DNA from: DATBVX01 sp963695985
Lineage (GTDB): Bacteria > Pseudomonadota > Gammaproteobacteria > Steroidobacterales > Steroidobacteraceae
DNA length: 64,000 nucleotides
Assembly: GCA_963695985.1 (NCBI GenBank)
Contig: CAVOIC010000004.1
Span: 1-64,000 of the forward strand
Direction: 5' to 3'
Shown: positions 35,497 through 45,468 of the stretch, piece by piece
Layout: every line of letters begins with the position of its first letter
Position numbering within the stretch: position 1 is the stretch's first letter
Program-made: the position numbers and the translations under genes
The notes under the pieces: generated by a model
Told to the model about the DNA's origin: nothing
The model's input: only the letters and a program-made list of their open reading frames with translations
Database searches by the model: none

Positions 35497-37572
35497 ATGC
35501 ACGAACTGAACCGCCGTCAATTCCTCGCATATGCGGCCGCGCTCGGTGCTTCGATTGCCTGGGGCGACGGGCATGCGCGCGCCTCGCGCATCGCTTGGCG
35601 CGAACGACGTGAGTTGTATCCGGAAGGCGTCGCGTCCGGCGATCCGCAATCAGAGAGCGTCATCCTGTGGACGCGCCGTCCATACGCCGATGGCAGAAGT
35701 GGCGCGTTGCTCACCGTCGAGGTCGCAGAAGATGAGCAGTTCCGCCGCGTCGTCGCGAGCGCGCCGGCACGCGTTGCCGCCGCGTCCGATTGGACCTGTC
35801 GCGTCCTGGTCGGAGCACTCAGGCCCGCGCACGAGTACTGGTATCGGTTCGCTGATGACAGTGGCGCCGGCAGTCGCATCGGTCGCACCTTGACTGCTCC
35901 GGCCGACGACGATGCGCGACCGGTGCGGTTCGCGTTCGTGAGCTGTCAGAACGTGTGCCAGGGTGCGCAGAACGCCTACCGTCGCATGATCTTCGAAGAT
36001 GAGCGGGCCGCGGCCGCCGAGCGGCTTGGCTTCGTGCTGCACCTCGGGGACTTCATCTACGAGTTGATCTGGTATCCAGAGGATCGGCCGCAGGGCATGT
36101 ACGATCGGCGGCTGCGCGATCTCGTGCGCTATCCGAATGGCGAGAAGATTGCCGACTTCCACATTCCGACGACGGTCGCGGATTACAGGGCTGTGTATCG
36201 CGCTTACCTGCACGATCCTGACCTGCAGGATGCGCGGGCGCGCTGGCCGTTCGTCGCCATGTGGGACAACCACGAGTTTTCGTGGCTCGGCTGGCAGGGA
36301 CTGCAAGTGTTCGAGAGCAAGACACGTCCTGCGCAGACGCGGAAGGTGGCCGCGAACCAGGCATGGTTCGAGTACCAGCCCGCGCGCGTGCGCAAGCCGA
36401 GTGGCGATTCGCTGGAGCGCTTCGATCCGCCGAGCGTGATCGACGCTCCGGTCACGCGCTTCGATGCGCAGGGGCTCGGCGATGAACCGAACAACCTGCG
36501 CGCAATCGCGAGTCTGACCGGTTATCGCGCGCTGCGCTTCGGGCGCAACATCGATCTCATCATCACCGATCAGCATAGTTATCGTTCCGAAGAGCCCGTC
36601 AGCCGGCCCGAAGCGGCGGCTTTCGCAAGTGCGGACTTTCCCGAGCTGGTGCCGCAGGAGGTGATGGAGATTCTCGATGCCGGCCGCACCTATGCTGGCG
36701 GCCACCCGCCGGCGAGCATTCGCTTCGGTGAGATCGAGGTCCCCAACTTCTGCAAGGATCAGCCGCCGCAGGCGATTCTCGGAGCGACGCAGAAAGCGTG
36801 GTTCCTCGAACGCCTGCAAACCTCGAAAGCCACGTGGAAGATCTGGGGCAACTCGCTCGGCACGCTCGACTGGCGCATCGATCCGCAGAATCTCCCGTCG
36901 GGCCTCACCAAGCCCTGGCCTGGTGCCGGCTACGCGGGTTTCGGCGGCGGCGATCACAGCACGGCGTACGTCGAACGCGCCGAGATCTACGATCTCGTAC
37001 GCGATGCGGGCGTTACTGGATTTGCGACCGTGGCCGGCGACCGCCACAGCTTCTGGGCAGGTCTCGCCGCCAAGGCGCTTCCGCCCGCAGCATTCGAGCC
37101 GGTGGGCGTCGCGTTCATTACCGGTTCGATTTCAGCGCCCGCGCTCCCCGAGGCCTTCGAGCACCGCTTCCCGAAGGATCACCCGTTGCGCGCGCTGTAC
37201 CTGATCGACCGGCCCGGCCGGTCAACGCCCGAGGCTGCAATCAATCTGCTGCTGCATCACGGTGTGCGCTCTTGCCTCGAATATCAAAAGAGCGGTGATA
37301 TCCAAGCGGCGCGGCGACTCTCGAATCCGCATCTGTCACCACACTTGTCGTTCATCGACCTGGGCGGGCACGGTTACGCCACCGTGCACGTGACGAGCGC
37401 TGCGCTCGAGAGTGAATTCGTGTGCATCCCACGCCCGCTGGAGCGCAGCGAGCAGGCCGACGGTGGACCGCTGCGCTATCGCGTCGTGCATCGCGCGCCG
37501 TTGTGGCGGAAGGGCGAGCGGCCGCATCTCGCGCAGCGCATCCTGGAGGGCGATCCGACGCTTTCGATCTGA
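35497..37572 (+). CDS. PhoD-family alkaline phosphatase/phosphodiesterase
   Basis: Exported metal-dependent phosphatase of 691 residues, larger than typical PhoD (about 550). Twin-arginine signal LNRRQFLAYAAALGASIAW at residues 4-22, then the N-terminal PhoD Fn3-like domain (FPEGVASGDP-type YPEGVASGDPQSESVILWTR). The catalytic domain has FAFVSCQNVCQGAQNAYRRM, LHLGDFIYE (metal Asp), WDNHEFSW (Asn-His), DQHSYRS and VAGDRHSFW (His). Tat export fits assembly with metal cofactor in the cytoplasm. It may recover phosphate from phosphodiesters. It lies 45 bp past the flavoprotein pair. Confidence 0.9.
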   Translation: MHELNRRQFLAYAAALGASIAWGDGHARASRIAWRERRELYPEGVASGDPQSESVILWTRRPYADGRSGALLTVEVAEDEQFRRVVASAPARVAAASDWTCRVLVGALRPAHEYWYRFADDSGAGSRIGRTLTAPADDDARPVRFAFVSCQNVCQGAQNAYRRMIFEDERAAAAERLGFVLHLGDFIYELIWYPEDRPQGMYDRRLRDLVRYPNGEKIADFHIPTTVADYRAVYRAYLHDPDLQDARARWPFVAMWDNHEFSWLGWQGLQVFESKTRPAQTRKVAANQAWFEYQPARVRKPSGDSLERFDPPSVIDAPVTRFDAQGLGDEPNNLRAIASLTGYRALRFGRNIDLIITDQHSYRSEEPVSRPEAAAFASADFPELVPQEVMEILDAGRTYAGGHPPASIRFGEIEVPNFCKDQPPQAILGATQKAWFLERLQTSKATWKIWGNSLGTLDWRIDPQNLPSGLTKPWPGAGYAGFGGGDHSTAYVERAEIYDLVRDAGVTGFATVAGDRHSFWAGLAAKALPPAAFEPVGVAFITGSISAPALPEAFEHRFPKDHPLRALYLIDRPGRSTPEAAINLLLHHGVRSCLEYQKSGDIQAARRLSNPHLSPHLSFIDLGGHGYATVHVTSAALESEFVCIPRPLERSEQADGGPLRYRVVHRAPLWRKGERPHLAQRILEGDPTLSI

Positions 37573-37668
37573 CGCGTCGCGGCGCAGGCCGCCACGCTGT
37601 CAGTCGGTGAGTCTCATTCGGGCTATAGTCTGCTCAGGCAGGGCCGCGCAGGTCACGGGAGAGTCGTC

Positions 37669-38580
<912 letters not shown>

Positions 38581-38589
<9 letters not shown>

Positions 38590-39288
38590 AGCAGACGCAC
38601 GCGGGGCACTCGCCGCGCTGGCGTCGGTGAAGACGATCGCGCTCTCCCGTGACACGCGCGTGGCGGGAACGTCACCTTGCCCGCTGATCAGCTCGCGCAG
38701 GCGGGCCGCCTTCTCTGCTCCTGTAATCAGCCACAGTCGCGCGCGAGCGCGATTGAGGCACGGAAACGTGAGCGTGACGCGCCGCGTACCGGCCTGCAGT
38801 CCGGTGGCGACGGCATCGCGGTCCGTGATCCTGAGCGCCGCATCTCCCGGGAACAGCGACGCCGTGTGGCCATCGCTGCCCAGGCCGAGCTGCACGATAT
38901 CGAGCACCGGCGGCGAGCCGGCGAGAGATTCGAGTGTCTTCAGATACTCGTGCGCGGCGAGATCTGCGTCCGGACGCTCGACCGGGATGCCGTGCAGCTG
39001 TCGCTCCTCCAGGCGCCCGCGCTGGCAGAGCAGTTCTGCGATGCGGGCGAGACTGCGCCGTGGGTCATCCATTGGCACGACCCGCTCATCGACCTGCACT
39101 ATCTGCACCGCATGCCAGGGGATGTCATGCGTGATCAGGTCCGCCAGCATCTGCCAGGGCGTTTGACCGCCGCTCAGGGCGACTATGCAGCGGCCGCGCG
39201 CGGCCACGTCCGCGCTGACCCGCGCAGCGAGCCAATCGGCAGCCATCCGGGCGACAGCCTCTGGGTCTTTGCCGATGGTGACTTCCAT
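38581..39288 (-). CDS. pgl: 6-phosphogluconolactonase
   Basis: Hydrolyses 6-phosphogluconolactone to 6-phosphogluconate. 235 residues, DevB-type. Conserved segments: IVALSGGQTPWQMLADL, VQIVQVDERVVPMDDPRRSLARI, DIVQLGLGSDGHTASLFPG (catalytic Asp-Gly-His) and RVTLTFPCLNRARARLWLITGAEKAARLREL. It overlaps the 3' end of gnd by 9 bp on the opposite strand, so the two mRNAs have complementary ends. No zwf is in the window. Confidence 0.92.
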
Positions 39289-39361
39289 GACTGCCGACTA
39301 ACGCGGTTGCGCATCCTCTCTGTGGACAATCGACAGCGTGCGCCTGCAGTAGCGATGCCCT

Positions 39362-39904
39362 TCAGTTCGCGCCGGCGTGTCCGGTCTCCACGAAGCTCTT
39401 CAGGCGCAGCAGCTGAGCACGCAGTACCGAATCCACAGGTGTCGCGAGCTCGCGCAAACCGCCGCTGCGGTAGCCGCCGACCGTGTAGCTCAACTCGAGC
39501 CGCGTGCCGCCATCGGTCGCGTTCATTTTCCAGTCCAGGCTGCCGGCCACGCCGAGTGGCTGGAGCGGTCCGAGCGCACCTGACATGCGCAGCACCTTGC
39601 CAGGGGAGAGATAGACGATTGTCATGTGCTGAATGCCGCCGCCGTGCGGCAGGCGCTCGCAGAAGCAACCGCCCGGCTTGGCATCGATCGACATGTTGCT
39701 TGCGTTCCCGGAGTAGGTGTGCTCCGGGTCCCACCAATTGCCGATGCGCAGGAGCGTCGCATACACTTTGTCCGGCGACGCCGCAATCAATGCATCGTTC
39801 CTGACCGTGAAGCCATTCTCCGAGCTGTCGATCACCTCCGCGCCGGCAATGTGGGAGATGATCGTCGCCAACAGAAAAATCGTGACGGGTGCAGGAACTC
39901 GCAT
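39362..39904 (-). CDS. Exported SRPBCC (START-like) protein
   Basis: A 180-residue protein with a signal peptide (MRVPAPVTIFLLATIISHIAGA) and the START/Bet v1-like fold pattern: VRNDALIAASPDKVYATLLRIGNWWDPEHTYSG, then GGCFCERLPHGGGIQHMTIVYLSPGKVLRMSGALGPL and a final helix VDSVLRAQLLRLKSFVETG. Members bind hydrophobic ligands or lipids; some are annotated polyketide cyclases or ATPase activators without firm proof. An exported form is less common. It diverges from a small exported protein with a TetR-type palindrome between them. Confidence 0.8.
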   Translation of the reverse strand: MRVPAPVTIFLLATIISHIAGAEVIDSSENGFTVRNDALIAASPDKVYATLLRIGNWWDPEHTYSGNASNMSIDAKPGGCFCERLPHGGGIQHMTIVYLSPGKVLRMSGALGPLQPLGVAGSLDWKMNATDGGTRLELSYTVGGYRSGGLRELATPVDSVLRAQLLRLKSFVETGHAGAN

Positions 39905-39963
39905 GAGGGCGCGCCTCCGGTTTCGACTGTGCGCATTATGCCCATGAGCGCGGCAGACATATG

Positions 39964-39979
39964 TACGAACGCGTTCGTA
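39964..39979. promoter_or_regulatory. 16-bp palindrome TACGAACGCGTTCGTA
   Basis: Perfect inverted repeat between two divergent genes, 60 bp from the minus-strand start and 56 bp from the plus-strand start. The form GAACGCGTTC is typical of TetR-family operators. It lies immediately before a consensus -10 box (TATAAT, 39985-39990), so a bound protein would block RNA polymerase. No TetR gene is in the window. Confidence 0.65.
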
Positions 39980-39984
39980 AGCAA

Positions 39985-39990
39985 TATAAT
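39985..39990 (+). promoter_or_regulatory. -10 element TATAAT
   Basis: Exact sigma70 -10 hexamer 45 bp before the ATG at 40036. The matching -35 position (about 39962-39967, TGTACG) is poor and partly inside the palindrome, suggesting a regulated promoter. Confidence 0.5.
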
Positions 39991-40035
39991 TCTATCTGTA
40001 TAGCTCATCGAAGAAGCTCACGCGCGGAGTTCAAA

Positions 40036-40552
40036 ATGCGAGTTGCAATATCCGGTCTTCTTGCGGCGGCGCTCCTCTGCTCGATGGCGTTGGCCGCCGA
40101 TCAACCTGCGTCGACGGTTCCGGCACCCCCGCAGCCGCACCCGCACCGTCCGACGCCGCTGTTCGGCGGTCTCTGCCGAATCCGCAGCGGCTGCAACTCA
40201 GGCGACGGCGGCGCAGCCGGCCGCCGCCGCGAGCGACGCGACGCCAGCACACCCAGTCGCGGCGCCGGGAGCGGGCGACCAGCCGGCCAGTGCGGCGAGC
40301 AGCGAGGAGAGTGATGCGGCCGCCAAGGCAAAGAGCGAAGAGGCCGCCATGGACGAGCAGATGAAAAGGCTGGGCTACAAAGTAACGATGATGGACGGCG
40401 GGAAGCGCTACTGCAAAGCAGGTTCGGTGAGCGGATCGCGCCTGAATCAGAGAACACTCTGCTGGACGCCCGACCAGGTGAGGAGTCACCAGTCCAACGT
40501 CGACTACGTGCGCGAGAAGCAGGGCCAGAGGGAGACATTCGAGGGTCCCTGA
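40036..40552 (+). CDS. Small exported Ala/Pro-rich hypothetical protein, one frameshift
   Basis: About 171 residues. Signal peptide MRVAISGLLAAALLCSMALAA from the ATG at 40036, then a low-complexity Pro/Ala/Ser linker that changes frame somewhere near 40150-40200 (into ESAAAATQATAAQPAAAAS). The C-terminal 65 residues are the ordered part: MDEQMKRLGYKVTMMDGGKRYCKAG, then RTLCWTPDQVRSHQ, with two Cys that could pair in the periplasm. The GYKV...GxxYYC...C pattern is shared by small secreted proteins of uncharacterised function. The frameshift lies in GC-rich repeats where base-calling errors are likely. Confidence 0.6.
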
Positions 40553-40563
40553 CGGCGCGCGAC

Positions 40564-41082
40564 TCAGCCGCTGGGGAAGTCGATCGCCATCAACACGTCC
40601 TCCGGACCCTCGGGCACGATCTTCACCCGCCTCTCATACTTCATTCCGAGCTTCTCGAGCAGCCTGATCGAGGCTTGATTCTCCGGCTTGGCGACGCCCA
40701 CGATTCGGCGCAGGCCGAAAGCCTCTCTGCCATGACGGAGCACGGCAGCTGCGGACTCCAGCGCGTAACCCTGCGACCAGAATTCGGGCAGAAGGGCAAA
40801 GCCGATATCGACATCCGGCAAGGACTCGCGCTTCAACAGGCCGCACATGCCCACCGGCGTGCGGTCATGCTTGATTGCCGTCAGATAAAGGCCAAAGCCG
40901 AATTGCTCGTAGCTGGCGATCGGGCCGTTGCGCAGATAGTCGCGAGCATCGTCCAGCGTGCGCACACCCTTGTCCCCGATGAACACGAGGAACGAGGGTT
41001 CGTTCAGCAGCCGGAGAATGAACTCGGCATCCTCGAGCGTGAAGCGGCGCAGAGCCAGGCGCGGCGTCTCGATCACGGTCAC
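40564..41082 (-). CDS. GNAT-family N-acetyltransferase (RimJ/RimL-like)
   Basis: Acetyl-CoA-dependent transferase, 172 residues, GTG start. ETPRLALRRFTLEDAEFILRLLNEP is the classic opening of this group; VDIGFALLPEFWSQGYALESAAAVLRHG holds the acetyl-CoA-binding Q/RxxGxA-type motif (SQGYAL), and VGVAKPENQASIRLLEKLGMKYERRV the end. The acceptor (protein N-terminus, amino sugar or polyamine) cannot be told. It is the last gene of the polyamine operon, 21 bp after the aldehyde dehydrogenase, so acetylation of a polyamine is conceivable but unproven. Confidence 0.87.
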   Translation of the reverse strand: MTVIETPRLALRRFTLEDAEFILRLLNEPSFLVFIGDKGVRTLDDARDYLRNGPIASYEQFGFGLYLTAIKHDRTPVGMCGLLKRESLPDVDIGFALLPEFWSQGYALESAAAVLRHGREAFGLRRIVGVAKPENQASIRLLEKLGMKYERRVKIVPEGPEDVLMAIDFPSG

Positions 41083-41103
41083 GGCCGATCACCCGGAACG
41101 GTG

Positions 41104-42528
41104 CTACAGCTTGACCATCACGTGCCTGGGTACCGAGTAATCCTCGAGTGCGTAGAGCGACAGGTCCTTGCCATAGCCGGAGCGCTTGAGCCCCCCATGC
41201 GGCATCTCACTGATCAGCATGAAGTGCGTGTTGATCCAGGTGCAGCCGTATTGCAGGCGGGCAGCGACCTGCATCGCCCTGCCGACGTCCTTGGTCCACA
41301 CGGAAGAGGCAAGACCATATTCTGAATCGTTGGCCCACGCGATGGCCTGATCGACGTCCTTGAAGCGGGTCACCGAAACCACCGGGCCAAACACTTCGCG
41401 CTGCACGATCTCATCGGACTGCTTCGCGCCCGCCACGATCGTCGGCTCGTAAAAGAATCCGCCGCCACCGCGTGTCTTGCCGCCGGTGGTGACGTCGACG
41501 TGCCTGAGCTCAGCTGCGCGCTCGACGAATCCAGCCACGCGCGAGCGCTGCCGTGAGCTGATGAGCGGGCCCATCTCGACGCCTTCCTCTTGCTGTGTGC
41601 CGACTTTGATCGACTCCACCGCCGAGGTGAGATCGGCAACCAGCCGGTCGAAGATCTTCGCGCCTGCGTACAGGCGGCACGCGGCGGTGCAGTCCTGCCC
41701 GGCGTTGTAGAAGCCGAACGTGCGCACGCCGGAAACGACGGACTTGAGGTCAGCGTCATCGAAGACGATCACGGGCGCCTTGCCGCCAAGCTCGAGATGC
41801 GTGCGCTTCACGCCCCTGGAGGCGGCCTGCAGGATTCTTTCACCGGTCGATACATCGCCGGTCAGCGACACCATGCGTACTGCCGGATGCGAGATCAGCG
41901 GCGCGCCGACGGTCTTGCCCCGACCCGTGATGACATTGATGACGCCGGCAGGGAACAGCTCGGCGATGATCTCGGCGAGCTTCAACGTCGTGAGGGGAGT
42001 CTGCTCGGAGGGCTTCAGCACCACGGTATTGCCGGCCGCAATGGCGGGCGACAACTTCCATGCGGCCATCATGAGCGGATAGTTCCAGGGTGCGATCGAC
42101 GCGACGACGCCAACCGGGTCGCGGCGAACCATGCTCGTGAACCCCGGCAGGTACTCACCCGCGATGGCGCCGGTCACCGTGCGCGCGGCGCCTGCGAAAA
42201 AGCGAAACACGTCGGCGATCGCTGGAATCTCGTCGTTCTTCACCGCCGCGAGGGGTTTGCCGCAGTTGCGCGATTCGAGCTCGGCAAAGGTGTCGGCTTC
42301 GGCCTCAATGCGATCCGCCAGCTTGAGCAGCAACGTGGCGCGATCCTTCGGCGCCGTGCTCGACCAGCTGCCGAATGCGCCGGCCGCGGCCAGTACTGCG
42401 GCGTCCACCTGCTCTTCGGACGCTTCAGGAATCTCGACAATGGTCTTGCCGGTCGCCGGATCGAGCACCTTCTCCGCGTCGCCCTTGCCGGTGGTGAACT
42501 TGCCTTTGATCAGGAGCTTGGTTTGCAT
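41104..42528 (-). CDS. patD: Gamma-aminobutyraldehyde dehydrogenase
   Basis: NAD-dependent aldehyde dehydrogenase of 474 residues, predicted to oxidise 4-aminobutanal to GABA in putrescine catabolism. Catalytic Glu in THLELGGKAP and Cys in NAGQDCTAACRLY; cofactor segment VASIAPWNYPLMMAAWKLSPAIAAGNTVVLKPSEQTP is split by its Rossmann fold. NAGQDCTA, FVERAAELRHVDVTTGGK and the ending LISEMPHGGLKRSGYGKDLSLYALEDYSVPRHVM match the YdcW/Prr subgroup. It lies 46 bp after the last polyamine permease gene. That link supports the substrate call, although the name patD is by resemblance. Confidence 0.87.
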   Translation of the reverse strand: MQTKLLIKGKFTTGKGDAEKVLDPATGKTIVEIPEASEEQVDAAVLAAAGAFGSWSSTAPKDRATLLLKLADRIEAEADTFAELESRNCGKPLAAVKNDEIPAIADVFRFFAGAARTVTGAIAGEYLPGFTSMVRRDPVGVVASIAPWNYPLMMAAWKLSPAIAAGNTVVLKPSEQTPLTTLKLAEIIAELFPAGVINVITGRGKTVGAPLISHPAVRMVSLTGDVSTGERILQAASRGVKRTHLELGGKAPVIVFDDADLKSVVSGVRTFGFYNAGQDCTAACRLYAGAKIFDRLVADLTSAVESIKVGTQQEEGVEMGPLISSRQRSRVAGFVERAAELRHVDVTTGGKTRGGGGFFYEPTIVAGAKQSDEIVQREVFGPVVSVTRFKDVDQAIAWANDSEYGLASSVWTKDVGRAMQVAARLQYGCTWINTHFMLISEMPHGGLKRSGYGKDLSLYALEDYSVPRHVMVKL

Positions 42529-42574
42529 GTCAGCCTCGTTGTCAGGAACGCCTGCGGTGCGGACGGCAGGCGAG

Positions 42575-43383
42575 CTACTTGGACTCGAACTCTCGCGGAC
42601 GCGTGAAATAGTACGCCAGCAGGATCGGCACCAGCGTCACCGTGATGACCACGACCGCGACCACGTTCGTGATCGGACGCTCGCGCGGGCGGAACAGCTC
42701 GTTGAAGAACCAGATCGGCAGCGTTTGCTCGTGACCCGCGGTAAAGATTGTCACGATGATCTCATCGAAGGAAAGCGCGAACGCCAGCATGCCGCCGGCC
42801 AGGAGTGCAGTGGCAATCTGCGGCAGCAATACGTACCGAAAGGTCTGCCAGCCGTCCGCACCGAGATCCATCGACGCCTCGATCCAGCTCGTCGGCAGGC
42901 GCCGCAGGCGTGCGATCACGTTGTTGTGCACGATCACGAGGCAGAATGTGGCGTGGCCCGCAACGATGGTCCAAAAGCCGGCGTTCAGGCCTGCGAGGCG
43001 GATCGCGGAGAGCAGGGCGATGCCGGTGATGATGCCGGGCAGCGCAATCGGCAGGACGAACAGCAGCGTGATGAAGTTCTTGCCCGCGAACTGCGCCCGC
43101 GCGAGTCCAAGAGCCGCAAGCGTGCCGAGAAAGAGTGCCGAGACGGTCGCTACGGCCGCCACCGTAATGGAGAGCCGCAGGCGGCCCAGATGTCATCGCG
43201 CGCGAACGCCACCGAAAACCAGTGCAGCGTCAGGCCGGGCGGCGGGAATTGGTAGGTGCGGTCCTCGGTGGTGAACGCGTACAGGATGATGATCAGCACC
43301 GGGAAGTGCATGAACGCGAGCCCGGCCAGGGCAGCGAGCTTCTGCCCGGGCGAAGCGCTGTTCCAGTCGCGCCTAGAGCGCAT
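42575..43383 (-). CDS. potI: Spermidine/putrescine ABC permease, PotC/PotI-like, one frameshift
   Basis: Inner-membrane permease of a polyamine ABC importer, about 268 residues. N-terminal part: LAGLAFMHFPVLIIILYAF and PPGLTLHWFSVAFARDDIW. After an indel at about 43180 the frame continues LRLSITVAAVATVSALFLGTLAALGLARAQF, then the ATPase-contact (EAA) loop EASMDLGADGWQTFRYVLLPQI and FALSFDEIIVTIFTAGHEQTLPIW. Six membrane segments are expected. The start overlaps the end of the potH-like gene by 11 bp. The break is most simply a one-base sequencing insertion, since both sides are well conserved. Confidence 0.85.
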
Positions 43384-44321
43384 CGAAGGCTCCGAGGCGA
43401 CGCGCGAGCGTGAGATAGATGGCGATCAGCACGATCGGGACCACTGAAAACGCCGCCGCCAGCGGAATGTTCCCGGCGGTTCCCTGCTGCTGGTACACCA
43501 TCATGCCGATGAAGTAGCCGGGCGCACCGACGACATTCGGGATGATGTAGTCCCCGAGCGTGAGCGAGAATGTGAATATGGAGCCGGCGGCGAGACCCGG
43601 CAGCGCGAGCGGCAGGATCACGGTGTGAAACGTCTGCCACGGCCGCGCGCCCAGGTCGGCCGACGCCTGCACCATCGACTGCGGCACGCGCTCGAGTGCG
43701 GCGGCGAGCGGCAGGATCATGAACGGCAGCCACATGTAGACGAACACGATGAACATGCCGAGGTAAGAAGAGGCGAGCGAAGGGCCGCCGATCACCGGTG
43801 TCGTGAGCGCCGCTTCGAGCAGCGGATCGAGCCCGATCGTCGTCGAGGATCCAGCTCAGGATCCCCTGCTTGGCGAGGATCAGCCGCCACGCGTACACCT
43901 TGACCAGGTAGCTGGTCCACATGGGCAGCATGACGCCGACGTACAGGAACGCCTTCATGCGCGGGCTCGCGTAGCGCGCCATGTAGCTCGCGAGCGGAAA
44001 GGCGATCACTGCGCTGGCGAGGGTGACCGCGATGGCCATGCCGAGTGTTCGCAGAATGATGTCGACGTTGGCTGGCTGCGAGAACAGCTGGTGGTAGGTG
44101 GCGAGCGTGAGCTTGGGTACTACGGTCGCCGTGAATTCGTCGATCGCGTAGAAGCTCTGCAGCAGCAGGGCGAACAACGATCCGAGGTACACCGTGCCGA
44201 GCCACAGGAGCGGCGGCAACAGCAGCAACAGGAGATAGAACGCGGAACGCCGGTAGAAGAACGTCGAGAGTCCGCGCCCGAACATCGTGCCGCCCGCAGC
44301 GGCTGCCACTGCCGCGTTCAT
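43373..44321 (-). CDS. potH: Spermidine/putrescine ABC permease, PotB/PotH-like, one frameshift
   Basis: Second permease of the polyamine importer, about 316 residues. The first part runs through LLLLPPLLWLGTVYLGSLFALLLQSF and MKAFLYVGVMLPMWTSYLVKVYAWRLILAKQGILSWIL; an indel at about 43838 shifts the frame, after which it reads GLDPLLEAALTTPVIGGPSLASSYLGMFIVFVYMWLPFMILPLAAALE, the EAA loop QASADLGARPWQTFHTVILPLALPG and a final membrane helix. It lies between the ATPase and potI-like genes, overlapping the latter by 11 bp. Confidence 0.85.
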
Positions 44322-44370
44322 TGCGGCCGCGGCTCCTTGCTAGTTGAGCAGATCACGCGCGTCACCTTGC

Positions 44371-45402
44371 TCAGGCCGTGGGCGTCTCTTCCAGCGGCAC
44401 CATCTGTACCGCCGGCCACGCCACGCGCACCTTGCCGCCGATTGCGTAGGTGCCCGCCGCCGACCCCGACTCAGCCCTCACCACGGCGAGCACCGTGTCG
44501 TCATCAGTGCGCACCTGCCAGCGGCTGCTGGCGCCGTGGTACTGGACGTCGATGACCGTAGCCTCGCAGCCGACCTGGCCATCGCCCGACGGAGCAGCAC
44601 TGCCGTCGAGGGTCATCATCTCGGCGCGAATAGCGAAGGGCCGCGGTGCGCCGGTGAGACGGCGCGCGAGATCACCTTCGATGACGTTGGCACCGCCGAC
44701 GAATCGGGCCACGAACGCAGTGCGCGGCCGCATGTAGAGTCCGCGCGGCGTGTCGAGCTGCTCGATGCGGCCGCGGTCGAACACGGCGACACGGTCGGCC
44801 ATGCTGAGCGCCTCGCCCTGATCGTGGGTCACGTACACGAAGGTGATCTTGAGCTTGCGCTGCAGGTTCTTGAGCTCGATCTGCATCGCCTCGCGCAGCT
44901 TGAGGTCGAGCGCACCCAGCGGCTCATCGAGCAGCAGCACCGCGGGATGATTGATGAGTGCACGCGCCAGCGCGACGCGCTGCTTCTGGCCGCCGGAGAG
45001 CTGCAACGGCGAACGCTCGCCCAGGCCTTCGAGCTGCACCAGTGCGAGCATCTCCTGCGCGCGCTTACGCTGCTCCACGGCCGGAACGCGGCGTACCCTC
45101 AGTCCGTAGGCCACGTTCTCCGCGACCGTCATGTGCGGGAACAAGGCGTAATCCTGGAACACGGTGTTGACGTTGCGCTCGTAGGGCGGAACGCCGGTGA
45201 CGTCGGCACCATCGAGCAACACGTGCCCGGAGGAAGGCTGCTCGAAGCCGGCAATCAGTCTCAGGCAGGTTGTCTTGCCCGAGCCCGAGGGCCCGAGGAG
45301 CGCGAAGAACTCTCCAGCTGCAATCGACAGGCTGACCTCGTCGACAGCCCGAACGCTGCCGAAGCGGCGAGAGACCTGCTGAAATTCGATGGCAGCCGGC
45401 AT
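44371..45402 (-). CDS. potA: Polyamine ABC transporter ATP-binding protein
   Basis: Cytoplasmic ATPase of 343 residues powering the polyamine importer. Walker A LLGPSGSGKTTCLR, Q-loop NTVFQDYALFPHMTV, signature LSGGQKQRVALARALINHPAVLLLDEPLGALD (Walker B) and H-loop TFVYVTHDQGEALSMADRV. A C-terminal TOBE-type regulatory domain (FVARFVGGANVIEGDLARRL onwards) marks it as PotA/PotG-like. The ATG at 45402 (MPAAIEFQQVSRRFG) is preferred over the GTG at 45423. It follows the binding-protein gene and its hairpin. Confidence 0.92.
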   Translation of the reverse strand: MPAAIEFQQVSRRFGSVRAVDEVSLSIAAGEFFALLGPSGSGKTTCLRLIAGFEQPSSGHVLLDGADVTGVPPYERNVNTVFQDYALFPHMTVAENVAYGLRVRRVPAVEQRKRAQEMLALVQLEGLGERSPLQLSGGQKQRVALARALINHPAVLLLDEPLGALDLKLREAMQIELKNLQRKLKITFVYVTHDQGEALSMADRVAVFDRGRIEQLDTPRGLYMRPRTAFVARFVGGANVIEGDLARRLTGAPRPFAIRAEMMTLDGSAAPSGDGQVGCEATVIDVQYHGASSRWQVRTDDDTVLAVVRAESGSAAGTYAIGGKVRVAWPAVQMVPLEETPTA

Positions 45403-45424
45403 GAGGGCCAGCTCCTCACCCACG

Positions 45425-45450
45425 CCCTCTCCCCGCGAACGGGGAGAGGG
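45425..45450. repeat. Perfect 10-bp hairpin between the binding-protein and ATPase genes
   Basis: CCCTCTCCCC (45425-45434) and GGGGAGAGGG (45441-45450) around the loop GCGAAC. Its position inside the operon, after the first gene, fits a transcript-stabilising element that lets the binding protein be made in excess. The sequence resembles widespread proteobacterial REP-like hairpins. Confidence 0.6.
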
Positions 45451-45468
45451 GTTTGCTCATGAAGTGAC

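Noticed and set aside
39689..39700. CGACATGTTGCT as an operator copy
   Set aside because: It lies inside the SRPBCC coding sequence and lacks the outer TAG/CTA bases.
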